Assembly (NCBI RefSeq): GCF_001555965.1
Contig: NZ_LSHX01000054.1
Location: 96,548-160,547, forward strand
DNA from: Sphingomonas sp. CCH21-G11
Lineage (GTDB): Bacteria > Pseudomonadota > Alphaproteobacteria > Sphingomonadales > Sphingomonadaceae
Direction of reading: 5' to 3'
Length of the DNA: 64,000 nt
The position numbers and the translations under genes are program-made. Under the pieces are notes generated by a model. That model worked only from the letters and a program-made list of their open reading frames with translations, ran no database searches and had not been told where the DNA came from. Shown here one piece after another: positions 28,401 through 35,205 of the stretch. Each line of letters begins with the position of its first letter. The first letter of the stretch is position 1.

Positions 28401-28747
28401 CGCGCGATCGTGCCGGTCAGCACCCGGGCAAGCGCGCCGGCCTCGTCGCCGGCATCGATCTCGATCGCAGCGTCGGGCCAGTAATATTGCGCCAGCTCGT
28501 CGAGCTGCGCGGGCGCGGCGGGTGCAAAGCCGATCGCCGCAGACACGGGGCTGGTCGAGCCGGAGAAGCCGCGCTGCTCATAGCCGAACTGCGCCGAGAA
28601 TTTCGGCTCACTCAAAATGCCGGCGCGATAGCCCTGGCCGGCCAGGCGATAGGGCTTGGCGCGCCCGCCACCCGCCAGGCGCACCGGCACCACCGCGCCG
28701 GTCGCCGGGTTGCGGGGCCAGGCGCGCAGATAATAGACCCGGCTCAC
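25487..28747 (-). CDS. Large phage tail protein with four ~118-residue internal repeats
   Basis: This is a 1,086-residue protein. The N-terminal 350 residues form a beta-rich tail hub or host-specificity-like region (YYLRAWPRNPATGAVVPVRLAG). From about residue 430, four repeat units each start with an EF-hand-like D-G-x-x-x-x-x-E-K motif: DGKLDPFEKK near 430, DGWITAGKEK near 546, DGKWSAYEKR near 667 and DGVISSGEKW near 782. The C-terminal 200 residues look like a fibre tip and end with an eight-glycine run coded by repeated CCG triplets. It probably forms the central fibre or adsorption structure. Its start overlaps the tape-measure stop. Confidence 0.75.
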   Translation of the reverse strand: MSRVYYLRAWPRNPATGAVVPVRLAGGGRAKPYRLAGQGYRAGILSEPKFSAQFGYEQRGFSGSTSPVSAAIGFAPAAPAQLDELAQYYWPDAAIEIDAGDEAGALARVLTGTIARDEIREGRLILTAADPSVRLDKPLTDRFFAGTGGIEGPATITGALKRRAFGRVFNVEGRVLDPANNIYEFADPARPLQGFAALRDKGREGPMQVVAWQGSADATFATLQGVVVEPGGGAVAPSIACAKWWTQPAGPLTADLLGEIGAGYAEAAADIGAAILASAGGPALADIAAARLLRPAAAGIYIDSDETAAQALDRLFLGVSLLWVIEPNNTVSLRPWTFAPVETLRGEYLGRQQTIAPMKARRLGYRRNQRIHQDGEISAIVPAGEIGYEDGTSLEQARADLLARMDEVEQDVADAITEVAEAAQALLEISGDGKLDPFEKKSVLIPNARRLQAIYLLLTAQAAGISDPDVTTAVSAANSTRNDWVAMLGAITPPWDDTSQSSNINRTFYNDVLAAYEAALNALTQALRRFAQTIASAALTRAERISSDGWITAGKEKAEVLQDYNELVDRLNALVIKHDNLGNPASATPARQAAGAAVYVDQPGSLGVLLFNLNPPLSSSTTDTAVDPIVYRNRWQVALARVAEFEVAMLGLVPATVQNSINQILVLTEDGKWSAYEKRTILYRENATLESTWSLLDAKAAGIVGSAGLNTVRNAATTARNNWQNFISIQPTWPDPNVDTPINVAQGRTLLVAYEVALNDLAEALRVYTDTRVDTLQQRVAAIDSDGVISSGEKWLYVREWRALNNKYQRYVDRYIELGFPAVVQPIQAAAYNALGPDSGAPATSLGGRLGALPPPSWDLGGTDTQVPDPVALRTAWELAENAVDRLGAAMMAQPNADNTSAVINGGSVNGAIGTVVNANPKLSQLDANGRGTSRRINSMYTVGGAQQVYIPTVGNTQVGGTIVANEPGSPIWAYYDGGGGGTTIQILPHNLLDDAGTLSFGGGIYFGFAFRTIYWIYDDSGYNSGNPSYGITTNASLLNTPGRRLVGSVVTPPVGTPAGGGVSGGGGGGGGIRERYYDNQATAIP

Positions 28748-29911
28748 AGGATCGCCTCACGGGTCAGGAAGCTGCGGTTATAGTCCTGCAGGCCCGCGCC
28801 CGGCGCGAAGGCGATGCCGCCGCCCAGCGTGCCGAGCTGGACGATGCCGGCATTGATCTGGGCGAGCAGGTCGTTCTGCTCGTTGGCCAGCGCGTTGGCG
28901 GTGTCCAGCTTGGCATTGGTGGCCCCGGTCGCGTCCTGGGCGGCGCGGATGCGATCGTTCTCTGCCTTGATGATCGCCTCGGCCGTGCTGATCGCATTGC
29001 TGCGATCGGCGGCGAACTCACCGCCCGCCGTGCCGAAGGCATCGCGCGACACTTCGAGCAGCCGGCGGCTCAATTCCGCCAGCTGGTCGGCCGCGCCATC
29101 GACGCCGGCCTCCGCATCCGCGCGCACCTTGGCGATTTCCGCCTGCAGGGTGGTGCGCTGATCGACCAGCGACCCCTCGGCCAGGCTACCGAACCGGGTG
29201 TCGTCCAGAAACGCCTTCAGGCCGCTGACGCGCTGCTTGAGCAGATCATCGACCAGCTTGGTGCGCTGCTCGACATTGACGCGCTCGATCGCGATGACGT
29301 CCAGGCCATAGTCGCGCGCGATGCGCAGCCGCTCCTTGGCCGTGCGGTCGAACTCCGCCAGCTCCTGGCGGATCGCGGCACCGGGGCCACCCGCGAGGAT
29401 CTCGACCTCCTGGACCTTCAGCGCCTCGCTGATCGCCTTGTTGAGGTCGCTCGACGACTGTAGCGCCTTGCTGACCGCCGCCGACAGCCCGGTGATCGCG
29501 CCGTCCTTGATCGCGTCGGCGATCGCGAAGTTGACGGCCGCTTGGGCATCGTCGCGGAAATTGAACAGGCCCAGCTGCTCGTTGCGGCTCTCGCTCTTCG
29601 TCGGCCCCTTGGTCCGGCCCGATCCGGTCGTGTCGACGCGGAAATCGTCGTTGCGCTGGCCGATCGACACGCTGAAGCTGCCCAGGCCGCCGCCGAGCTG
29701 CTCGGCGACCTGGCGCAGGCCGTCCTGGATGGTGGTCGCCAGGCCGGCGGCGGCGCGCTCTCGCGAACCGCTGTTACCGGTGACGGTCGCCGGACCATCG
29801 ACCGAGGTGACCGTGGCGCTGGCGCGCTTCGATGATTTGAACAGGCCGCCGACCACAGAACCCAGCACGCCGCCGACGATCGCGCCAAACGGCCCGGCGG
29901 CCTGGCCCAGA
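28744..29911 (-). pseudogene. Phage tail tape-measure protein, 5'-truncated
   Basis: The phage-like frame covers about 389 codons. It begins at a glycine-rich membrane-like stretch (AAGPFGAIVGGVLGSVVGGLF) and continues as long alanine- and glutamine-rich helices (LAELSRRLLEVSRD, AEAIIKAENDRIRAAQDATG). These features fit the C-terminal part of a tape-measure protein. Upstream of about 29911 the open frame continues only as antisense of the portal gene, so the N-terminal part is missing. Tape-measure proteins are normally far longer. The gene is probably non-functional. Confidence 0.7.
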
Positions 29912-29958
29912 CCGACTTCAAATACGGGCCGGACGTCGCCGCGCCGATCGTTCGCCGC

Positions 29959-31062
29959 GTGGTCGAGGAAGAGGAGGACCTGGCCGAAAGCGCGAAGACC
30001 GACGAAACCCATGCGCGCAATGGCTGGGTCCGCACCGCCGACAGCTTCAACGAGAAATATGGCGAGGGCTTCGTCCGCAAGACCGATCCCGACGCACCCG
30101 CCGGAGCCGCTGATCCGGCCCCGGCGGCATTGCCGCCCGCCCAGGCCGATCCTGCAACCGATCCGACGTCCGATCCTGCCGCCGATCCGGCATCATCGCC
30201 CGCCAACGACCCGGAACCGGTTCGCCGGGTGCCGCCACGGCAGATGCCCGACGCCGCCAGCTTCGCGGCCGACGATCCCGCTCCGCTCTACGTCTATCGC
30301 AAGCTGATCAACGCGACCGAGCTGCTTGAATGGGCGCGGTCCCAGGGCTTCGCCACGACGCTGGAGCCGGATGATCTGCATGTGACCGTCGCCTATTCGA
30401 AGCGCCCGGTGAATTGGTTCGCCATGACCGGATGGGGCGGCCCGGCCGAGCTGATCGTGGAACCCGGCGGCCCGCGCCTGGTCCGGCGCATGGGGGCCGG
30501 GGGATCGGAGGGCGAGGCGATCGCGCTGCTCTTCCAGGACGCGTCGCTCCAGTGGCGTCACCAGGAGATGCGCGACGCCGGCGCGAGCTGGGACCACCCC
30601 AGCTACCTGCCGCACGTCACGATCAGCTATCAGGGCCAGGCGATCGACCTCGACCAGGTCGAACCCTATCGCGGCCGTCTCGTGTTCGGCCCGGAGGTGT
30701 TCGAGGCGATCGACGAGGGCTGGCAGGACCGCATTTCCCAGCGCCCGGCTAACCAGCCGGCAAGCGGCTCCGCTCCGGCAAATTCGCCCGCCACCAGCTT
30801 CGCCGAGGACGAGGGCGACGACGCAGACAGCATCGTCGACCGGATGATCGCCGACAGCGGTTACCGGGCCGCCGACGCGATCACCGGCACGCTCATTGAG
30901 CGCATCCTCGCTGCCGAGACCGAAGAAGCCGCCCGCGCGCTGATCGCATCCGCGCTCGGGACCATCGACGAAGCCCCGCTCGCCCAGGCGCTGGAACGCG
31001 CCGGCTTCGCCGCCCGGCTCAAGGCCGCGACCCAGGACGGCACGACCGAGAAACTGAGCTGA
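29959..31062 (+). CDS. Truncated Mu gp29-like portal protein carrying a 2H phosphoesterase (Acb1-like) domain
   Basis: The phage frame is open from about 29900; the first usable start is GTG 29959, giving 367 residues. Residues 1-35 (ESAKTDETHARNGWVRTADS) and the last 80 (DSIVDRMIADSGYRAADAIT) resemble the C-terminal part of DUF935/gp29-like portals. Between them, after a proline/alanine linker with repeated DP units, is a domain of about 170 residues. It has two HxT motifs, LHVTVAYS at 30376-30399 and PHVTISY at 30610-30630, 78 residues apart. This is the 2H phosphoesterase pattern; T4 Acb1, an anti-CBASS enzyme that cuts cyclic nucleotides, has the same plan. The portal N-terminus is missing. 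Confidence 0.65.
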   Translation: MVEEEEDLAESAKTDETHARNGWVRTADSFNEKYGEGFVRKTDPDAPAGAADPAPAALPPAQADPATDPTSDPAADPASSPANDPEPVRRVPPRQMPDAASFAADDPAPLYVYRKLINATELLEWARSQGFATTLEPDDLHVTVAYSKRPVNWFAMTGWGGPAELIVEPGGPRLVRRMGAGGSEGEAIALLFQDASLQWRHQEMRDAGASWDHPSYLPHVTISYQGQAIDLDQVEPYRGRLVFGPEVFEAIDEGWQDRISQRPANQPASGSAPANSPATSFAEDEGDDADSIVDRMIADSGYRAADAITGTLIERILAAETEEAARALIASALGTIDEAPLAQALERAGFAARLKAATQDGTTEKLS

Positions 31063-31073
31063 AGGAGGCTTGC

Positions 31074-31511
31074 ATGACCGATTTAGACCAGGATCAACCC
31101 GCGCCCCTGCCCGAAGGGGAATATGCGATCGTCGAAGTGCTCGGCCATCGCACGCTGGTCGGCCGCGTGACTGAGGTCGACCGGTTCGGCGCGAAGCTGA
31201 TGTCGATCGAGCCGATCTACCAGGGCAAGCTCCTGGACGCCGTGCTGATCGGCGGCAGCTCGATCTACCAGTTCACGCCCTGCACCGCTGAAAGCGCGCG
31301 CAAGGTCGCGCCGCAGAACGCGGTTTACCTTCCCACCAGCATCCGCGCCACGCTGCCTGCGCCGGCCCTGCCGGCCCCGGATGACGAGGACGACGCGCCG
31401 TTCGGCGATCTCGATGACGATGAAGACCACTTCAGTGGCTATGCCGAGACAGTCCCCGACGATGTCGCCGCCCAAGTGCAGATGATGATCGACGACAGGG
31501 AGGCGCTCTGA
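31074..31511 (+). CDS. Small phage protein of unknown function
   Basis: This 145-residue acidic protein has a GGAGG ribosome-binding site ahead of ATG 31074. The first 60 residues form a beta-rich fold (EYAIVEVLGHRTLVGRVTEVDR), and the C-terminal third is very acidic (PDDEDDAPFGDLDDDEDH). No family is recognised. It is the first of five tightly overlapping genes between the portal and head-protein genes. Confidence 0.6.
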   Translation: MTDLDQDQPAPLPEGEYAIVEVLGHRTLVGRVTEVDRFGAKLMSIEPIYQGKLLDAVLIGGSSIYQFTPCTAESARKVAPQNAVYLPTSIRATLPAPALPAPDDEDDAPFGDLDDDEDHFSGYAETVPDDVAAQVQMMIDDREAL

Positions 31512-31675
31512 TGCTCGCCTTTTATCTCGGCGGCGTGATCGCGACGGCGTGCATCGTCCTCGGGGAAGTGATCGACGACGATAAACCGCTCGAGCTGGAG
31601 GACATGCTGCCTGTGCTGGCGTGGCCGATCGGCGTGGTGATGTTTGTCATCGCCGCGATCCGAGGGCGGTCATGA
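31511..31675 (+). CDS. Small phage membrane protein
   Basis: This 54-residue protein has two hydrophobic segments, at residues 2-18 (LAFYLGGVIATACIVLG) and 36-50 (LAWPIGVVMFVIAAI), separated by an acidic stretch. Start and stop both overlap neighbours in ATGA fashion, which supports it as a real coupled gene. Small two-helix phage membrane proteins can be holins or superinfection-exclusion factors; nothing here decides which. Confidence 0.6.
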   Translation: MLAFYLGGVIATACIVLGEVIDDDKPLELEDMLPVLAWPIGVVMFVIAAIRGRS

Positions 31676-31944
31676 GCGCCCCCGCCTCGGCCACCGCACT
31701 CGCCGCCGCGAGCAGCGCCGCCAACGCCCTCGCCGAGCTGCTCCGCTTCGCCCGTGAAGGCGAACCGCCGGTCGCCAACGGTGCGTTCGAACCCGACACG
31801 ATCGAGCAGCTCGCCGACGCGCTCAAGCTCGCGATCGACGTGGAGCTGCCCGCCGTCCTGGCCAACGGCATCGATCAGGAAGGCGCGGAGATGCTCGCCC
31901 AACTTTCCGCCGCCCTGGCGCGGTTCTTGGAGGGTTGGGCATGA
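31672..31944 (+). CDS. Small alanine-rich phage protein, unknown function
   Basis: This is a 90-residue helical protein from ATG 31672 (MSAPASATALAAASSAANAL). The centre is amphipathic (IEQLADALKLAIDVELPAV). No signal peptide, no recognised domain. It is coupled on both sides by ATGA overlaps. Confidence 0.55.
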   Translation: MSAPASATALAAASSAANALAELLRFAREGEPPVANGAFEPDTIEQLADALKLAIDVELPAVLANGIDQEGAEMLAQLSAALARFLEGWA

Positions 31945-32303
31945 GCAGCTCAAAGCCCTGCTTGGGCTATCCGAGCCGCACCGATGCGGTGCTGGCGCTC
32001 CGCGATCTCGGCCAGTCCGATCGTGAGATCGCCCGCCGCATCGGCATTGAGCCGAAGACGGTGACCGCGCTCGCGATCAGCGCCGATCGCAAGCGGCGCG
32101 ACCGCACGCATGGCCGGTCGGAACGCATCGCCGGCAATGGCATCGTCCTGCCGCTTGACGTCCAGCAACGGCTGCGCAGCGCGGCTGCTCGCCGCCGGGT
32201 CAGCGTCCACCGCCTCGCCATCATGATCGTCGAAGCCGTTGCCGACAGTGATTTGGTCGACGCCGTCCTGGACGATAGCTGGGCCGGGGAGCTGGACGCA
32301 TGA
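31941..32303 (+). CDS. Small helix-turn-helix phage protein
   Basis: This is a 120-residue basic protein. Residues 12-45 (RTDAVLALRDLGQSDREIARRI, then GIEPKTVTAL) form a homeodomain-like or resolvase-like helix-turn-helix. The second half (VLPLDVQQRLRSAAARRRVSVHRLA) resembles a ribbon-helix-helix segment. It probably binds DNA. A regulator between portal and head genes is unusual for Mu-type phages. ATGA overlaps on both sides. Confidence 0.65.
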   Translation: MSSSKPCLGYPSRTDAVLALRDLGQSDREIARRIGIEPKTVTALAISADRKRRDRTHGRSERIAGNGIVLPLDVQQRLRSAAARRRVSVHRLAIMIVEAVADSDLVDAVLDDSWAGELDA

Positions 32304-32485
32304 GGTTAGCATCCGCCTGGCTTCCTCGCCTCTCAGCATATGAGACGATGCACTGCGACCACGATGGCGAGTTTGAGGGCGTCGAGGTCGAGCTTTGCTG
32401 GGCAGGGTTTCGCTTCTCCGCTGCCTTCTGTCGCCGCACCCGCGTCGTGAAAGACGCCGACCGGGCACCGCCAACCGATGCCTGA
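32300..32485 (+). CDS. Small phage protein, unknown function
   Basis: This is a 61-residue protein starting MRLASAWLPRLSAYETMHCDHDG. It has two cysteines and a basic C-terminal third. No recognised domain. It overlaps the upstream gene by four bases and the head-protein start by eight bases, which supports translation. Confidence 0.45.
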   Translation: MRLASAWLPRLSAYETMHCDHDGEFEGVEVELCWAGFRFSAAFCRRTRVVKDADRAPPTDA

Positions 32486-33713
32486 TCCGCTCGGCTATTC
32501 CATCTTCCTGGAGCCGACCGACGCCGTGCGCGCATTCCAGGCGCGCGGCGAACTGAAGACGACCGTCCGCTGGTCGGAGATGATGCATGAGAACCATGCG
32601 TCAGCCTTCACGGTCGCCAAGATCGCCCGCCTCGACCTGCTCCGCGCCATCCAGTCGTCGCTGGACGAGCAGATCCGCGACGGCGGCAGCTTCGATCGGT
32701 GGAAAACCGCAATCCTGCCCGAGCTGCAGCGCGCCGGATGGTGGGGCGCGGTCCAGGACCGCGAGCTGACCGGCACCGACGAGCGCATCGTGGTCAACGA
32801 GCGCCGGCTGCGCGTGATCTACAACACCAACATCCGCATGAGCCTGGCGGCGGGCCATTGGGCACGCATCCAGCGCCAGAAGGCGGCTTTTCCCTACCTG
32901 CGCTACGTGCCGTCAACCTCGGAGCGCAAACGCCAGCTCCACATCCCCTGGTATGGCATCGTGCTCCCGGTCGATCACCCGTGGTGGCAGACCCATTTCC
33001 CGCCCAATGGCTGGGGCTGCAAATGCGGCTTCGAACAGGTGACGCAACGCCGGCTTGAGCGCATGGGCTGGTCCGTCACTCCCGATGATCAGCTCCCGCC
33101 CGGCAAACCGACCACCTTCGTCGCCGCGACCGGACAGGCTTTCGACGTGCCGCAGGGCATCGACCCCGGCTTCAGCTACAATCCCGGCACGGCGCACCTG
33201 CGCGTGATGGCCGACAAGGCGGCAGCATCGATTGTCGCGGCGGCAGACGCCGGCCTGGACGCCGCCGCACGCCAGACATTGCGCGAGATCGTCGACGATG
33301 CCGCGTTCGAACAGTTTCTGGCCCTGCCCGAGGCGAGCTTTCCCGTCGCGCTGCTGACCGCCGAGCAGCAGGCGCTGATTTCGGCCAAGGCCCGCCTGGT
33401 CGTGCTGCCGACCGGCGTCTACCGCAAGCAGCTCGGCGAGGCCCCGGAGATCTCGCGCGGCCACCCGGATCTCACCGTCGCCAACTATCGCTTGCTGCCC
33501 GACATCGTCGATCGCGCGATCGTGATCGCCCAGCAGGGCGACAGCCGCCTGATCTACTTCGCCGATGAAGGCGGTCGGTTGTGGAAGGTCGTGGTGCGGC
33601 AGGACGCTGGCGAGCCGCTGCCGGCCGTCGTTAGCTTCCATGCCAGCCGCCCGCGCAACATCGCAGGCGAAACGCGCAATCTGACGATCCTGCTCGATCG
33701 GAGGGGGGCATGA
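32478..33713 (+). CDS. Mu gpF / SPP1 gp7-like head morphogenesis protein with C-terminal PBECR-type nuclease domain
   Basis: This is a 411-residue protein. The central block RVIYNTNIRMSLAAGHWARI (about residues 113-132) and the zinc-like HPWWQTHFPPNGWGCKCG (about 157-175) are hallmarks of phage Mu F-like head proteins. These join the portal and start capsid assembly. The last 110 residues (TGVYRKQLGEAPEISRGHPDLT, then IYFADEGGRLWKVVV) resemble the barnase/EndoU/colicin-like nuclease domains (PBECR) often fused to such proteins. That subdomain call is from pattern. It is co-transcribed with the small genes before it. Confidence 0.82.
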   Translation: MPDPLGYSIFLEPTDAVRAFQARGELKTTVRWSEMMHENHASAFTVAKIARLDLLRAIQSSLDEQIRDGGSFDRWKTAILPELQRAGWWGAVQDRELTGTDERIVVNERRLRVIYNTNIRMSLAAGHWARIQRQKAAFPYLRYVPSTSERKRQLHIPWYGIVLPVDHPWWQTHFPPNGWGCKCGFEQVTQRRLERMGWSVTPDDQLPPGKPTTFVAATGQAFDVPQGIDPGFSYNPGTAHLRVMADKAAASIVAAADAGLDAAARQTLREIVDDAAFEQFLALPEASFPVALLTAEQQALISAKARLVVLPTGVYRKQLGEAPEISRGHPDLTVANYRLLPDIVDRAIVIAQQGDSRLIYFADEGGRLWKVVVRQDAGEPLPAVVSFHASRPRNIAGETRNLTILLDRRGA

Positions 33714-33976
33714 GCGGCGCACGGTGGGGACTTCCGGTCCCCCACAAAGTGATCGACGGCCAGAAGCCTAGCACTACGGTGGGAAGCTTTACCGCGTCGC
33801 GTGCGCCGCTCCGCGCATATAGCGCGCAGCGCCTTAACAAGCAATTCCGCGCCGACAGGCGGGGGACGGGGCGCGCCAACGCCCCATGCCGACGGTCTCG
33901 ACCCGTCATGACCATCCTGGCCAGGTCTGGCCATCCCGCCCTCCGGTCCGGAGGCAGGGAACATAGTGGGAACATC

Positions 33977-34837
33977 ATGACGGAGTCGAGTCCGATTTCA
34001 GCGGCGCTGCAGCCGCCGTTCAACGCCCCTGAAAATGCCCTTTCGCCGGTCGATCCGGTCCTGCCAGTTGCGCCCTATATCGGCGGCAAGCGCCGCCTGG
34101 CGAAGCGGATCATCGCCCGCATCGCTGGCGTGCCGCACCTCACCTATGCGGAGGTGTTTGTTGGCATGGGCGGCGTGTTCCTGCGCCGCGAGGTGCGCTC
34201 GCAGGTCGAGGTCATCAACGACTGGTCGGAGGACGTGTCGACGCTCTTCCGCATCCTTCAGCGCCACTATGTGCTGTTCCTGGAGATGCTCCGGTTTCAG
34301 GTCACCTCGCGCGCGAACTTCGAAAAGCTGCTCCGCCAGGAGCCGTCGTCACTGACCGATCTGGAACGCGCCGCGCGCTTCCTCTACGTCCAGCGCCTGG
34401 CCTTCGGTGGCAAGGTTGCCGGCCGCCATTTCGGGGTCAGCCCGGTCAACTCGGCGCGCTTCGATGTCACCCGCCTGCAGCCGATGCTGGAGGCGATTTG
34501 GGAGCGCCTGGCCGGCGTCGTGATCGAGCGGATGCGGTGGCAGGATTTCCTCGCGCGTTACGATCGGCCGGGCACGCTCTTCTACCTCGACCCGCCCTAT
34601 TACGGCTGCGAAAACGACTATGGCCAGGCCATGTTCGACCGCGCCGAATTTGAGCAGATGGCGGAGCTGCTCGCGGGCCTGAAAGGTCGCTTCCTGCTCA
34701 GTCTGAACGCCCACCCGGAGGTGCGCCGCATCTTCGCCGGCTTCGCGATCGAGGAGGTCCAGACCAGCTATTCGGTCGGCGGCAACGACCGCCCCAAAGC
34801 GGTCACCGAGCTGATCATTTCGAGCCGCCCGACATGA
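33977..34837 (+). CDS. DNA adenine methylase (Dam family)
   Basis: This is a 286-residue protein. VAPYIGGKRRLAKRII near residue 31 is the SAM-binding FxGxK-like motif, EVFVGMGGVF follows near 56, and DPPYYG near 206 is the catalytic DPPY motif of N6-adenine methylases. ATG 33977 was chosen; the open frame reaches back to 33710, overlapping the head-protein stop, but the extra 89 codons have no similarity. The position at the right end parallels the DNA-modification genes of Mu. It may protect phage DNA from restriction. The target sequence is unknown. Confidence 0.88.
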   Translation: MTESSPISAALQPPFNAPENALSPVDPVLPVAPYIGGKRRLAKRIIARIAGVPHLTYAEVFVGMGGVFLRREVRSQVEVINDWSEDVSTLFRILQRHYVLFLEMLRFQVTSRANFEKLLRQEPSSLTDLERAARFLYVQRLAFGGKVAGRHFGVSPVNSARFDVTRLQPMLEAIWERLAGVVIERMRWQDFLARYDRPGTLFYLDPPYYGCENDYGQAMFDRAEFEQMAELLAGLKGRFLLSLNAHPEVRRIFAGFAIEEVQTSYSVGGNDRPKAVTELIISSRPT

Positions 34838-35177
34838 GGCAAAGGCGTGCCACTTCTCGGCGCTTTACGTGCCAGACAGAACTGGCACGATTGGCCTCGT
34901 TTTTCGAGCCGTTATCACGACAAACCGCCCAATTTGCCGGGCTTTTTGCGAAGTGGCTCTTTTTTGTCGTCGGAACTGGCACGTGCCGGCACTCCACCCA
35001 CGCATTTCTGCGGTTTTTGCGCCGCTTGTTCGCGTCGGACGGCCGTTTTTCACGCAAAGACCTGGGAAAACGACAATAATTCTCTCAACCGCGCCACAAT
35101 GGCCGAAACCCCCGATTTATGGGCATTATCGTCCCACTATGTCCCGAAAAGGCCCGCAATATCCCGCCTCTCCTGCA
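34838..35177. other. Prophage right-end region without a clear gene, two palindromes
   Basis: Only short overlapping frames without RBS or family features occur here. The stretch is less GC-rich than its surroundings. It holds an inverted repeat CGTGCCAG-N6-CTGGCACG at 34868-34889 and a palindrome GGCACGTGCC at 34978-34987, sharing the TGGCACG core. They could be operators or remains of terminators. CGACAATAATTCTC at 35081-35094 resembles the left-end sequence at 22320. Confidence 0.5.
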
Positions 35178-35200
35178 ACCGTATTTAATGTCGCGGCACA
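35178..35200. repeat. Prophage right end with transposase-binding-like site
   Basis: Read inward on the minus strand the end is TGTGC followed by CGCGACATTAAATACGG. This matches the left-end sites in sequence and in the five-base distance of CGCGACA from the end. Confidence 0.75.
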
Positions 35201-35205
35201 GAGCG
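35201..35205. repeat. Target site duplication GAGCG, right copy
   Basis: This is the second copy of the five bases at 22308-22312. It follows directly after the ACA right end of the prophage. Confidence 0.9.

Larger units (their letters stand above)
22313..35200. mobile_element. Mu-like transposable prophage remnant (12,888 bp)
   Basis: The element starts TGTAGCGCGACA and ends, read inward from the right, TGTGCCGCGACA. It is flanked by GAGCG on both sides and splits a host glycosyltransferase gene in frame. Contents from left to right: a leftward arm with spanins, lysozyme, three small tail genes, a 1,086-residue tail protein and a truncated tape-measure gene; then a rightward arm with a truncated portal gene carrying a 2H phosphoesterase domain, five small genes, a gpF-like head protein and a DNA adenine methylase. 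No transposase, repressor, terminase, major capsid, tail sheath or tube gene is present. Mu-family phages are usually around three times longer, so a large central part is missing. Confidence 0.9.

Noticed and set aside
33710..33976. 89-codon N-terminal extension of the adenine methylase
   Set aside because: The frame is open and overlaps the head-protein stop, but the residues are Arg/Pro/Ser-rich without similarity, and family members begin near 33977.
22313..35200. Complete, inducible Mu-like prophage
   Set aside because: Transposase, repressor, terminase and major capsid genes are missing and two genes are truncated head to head.
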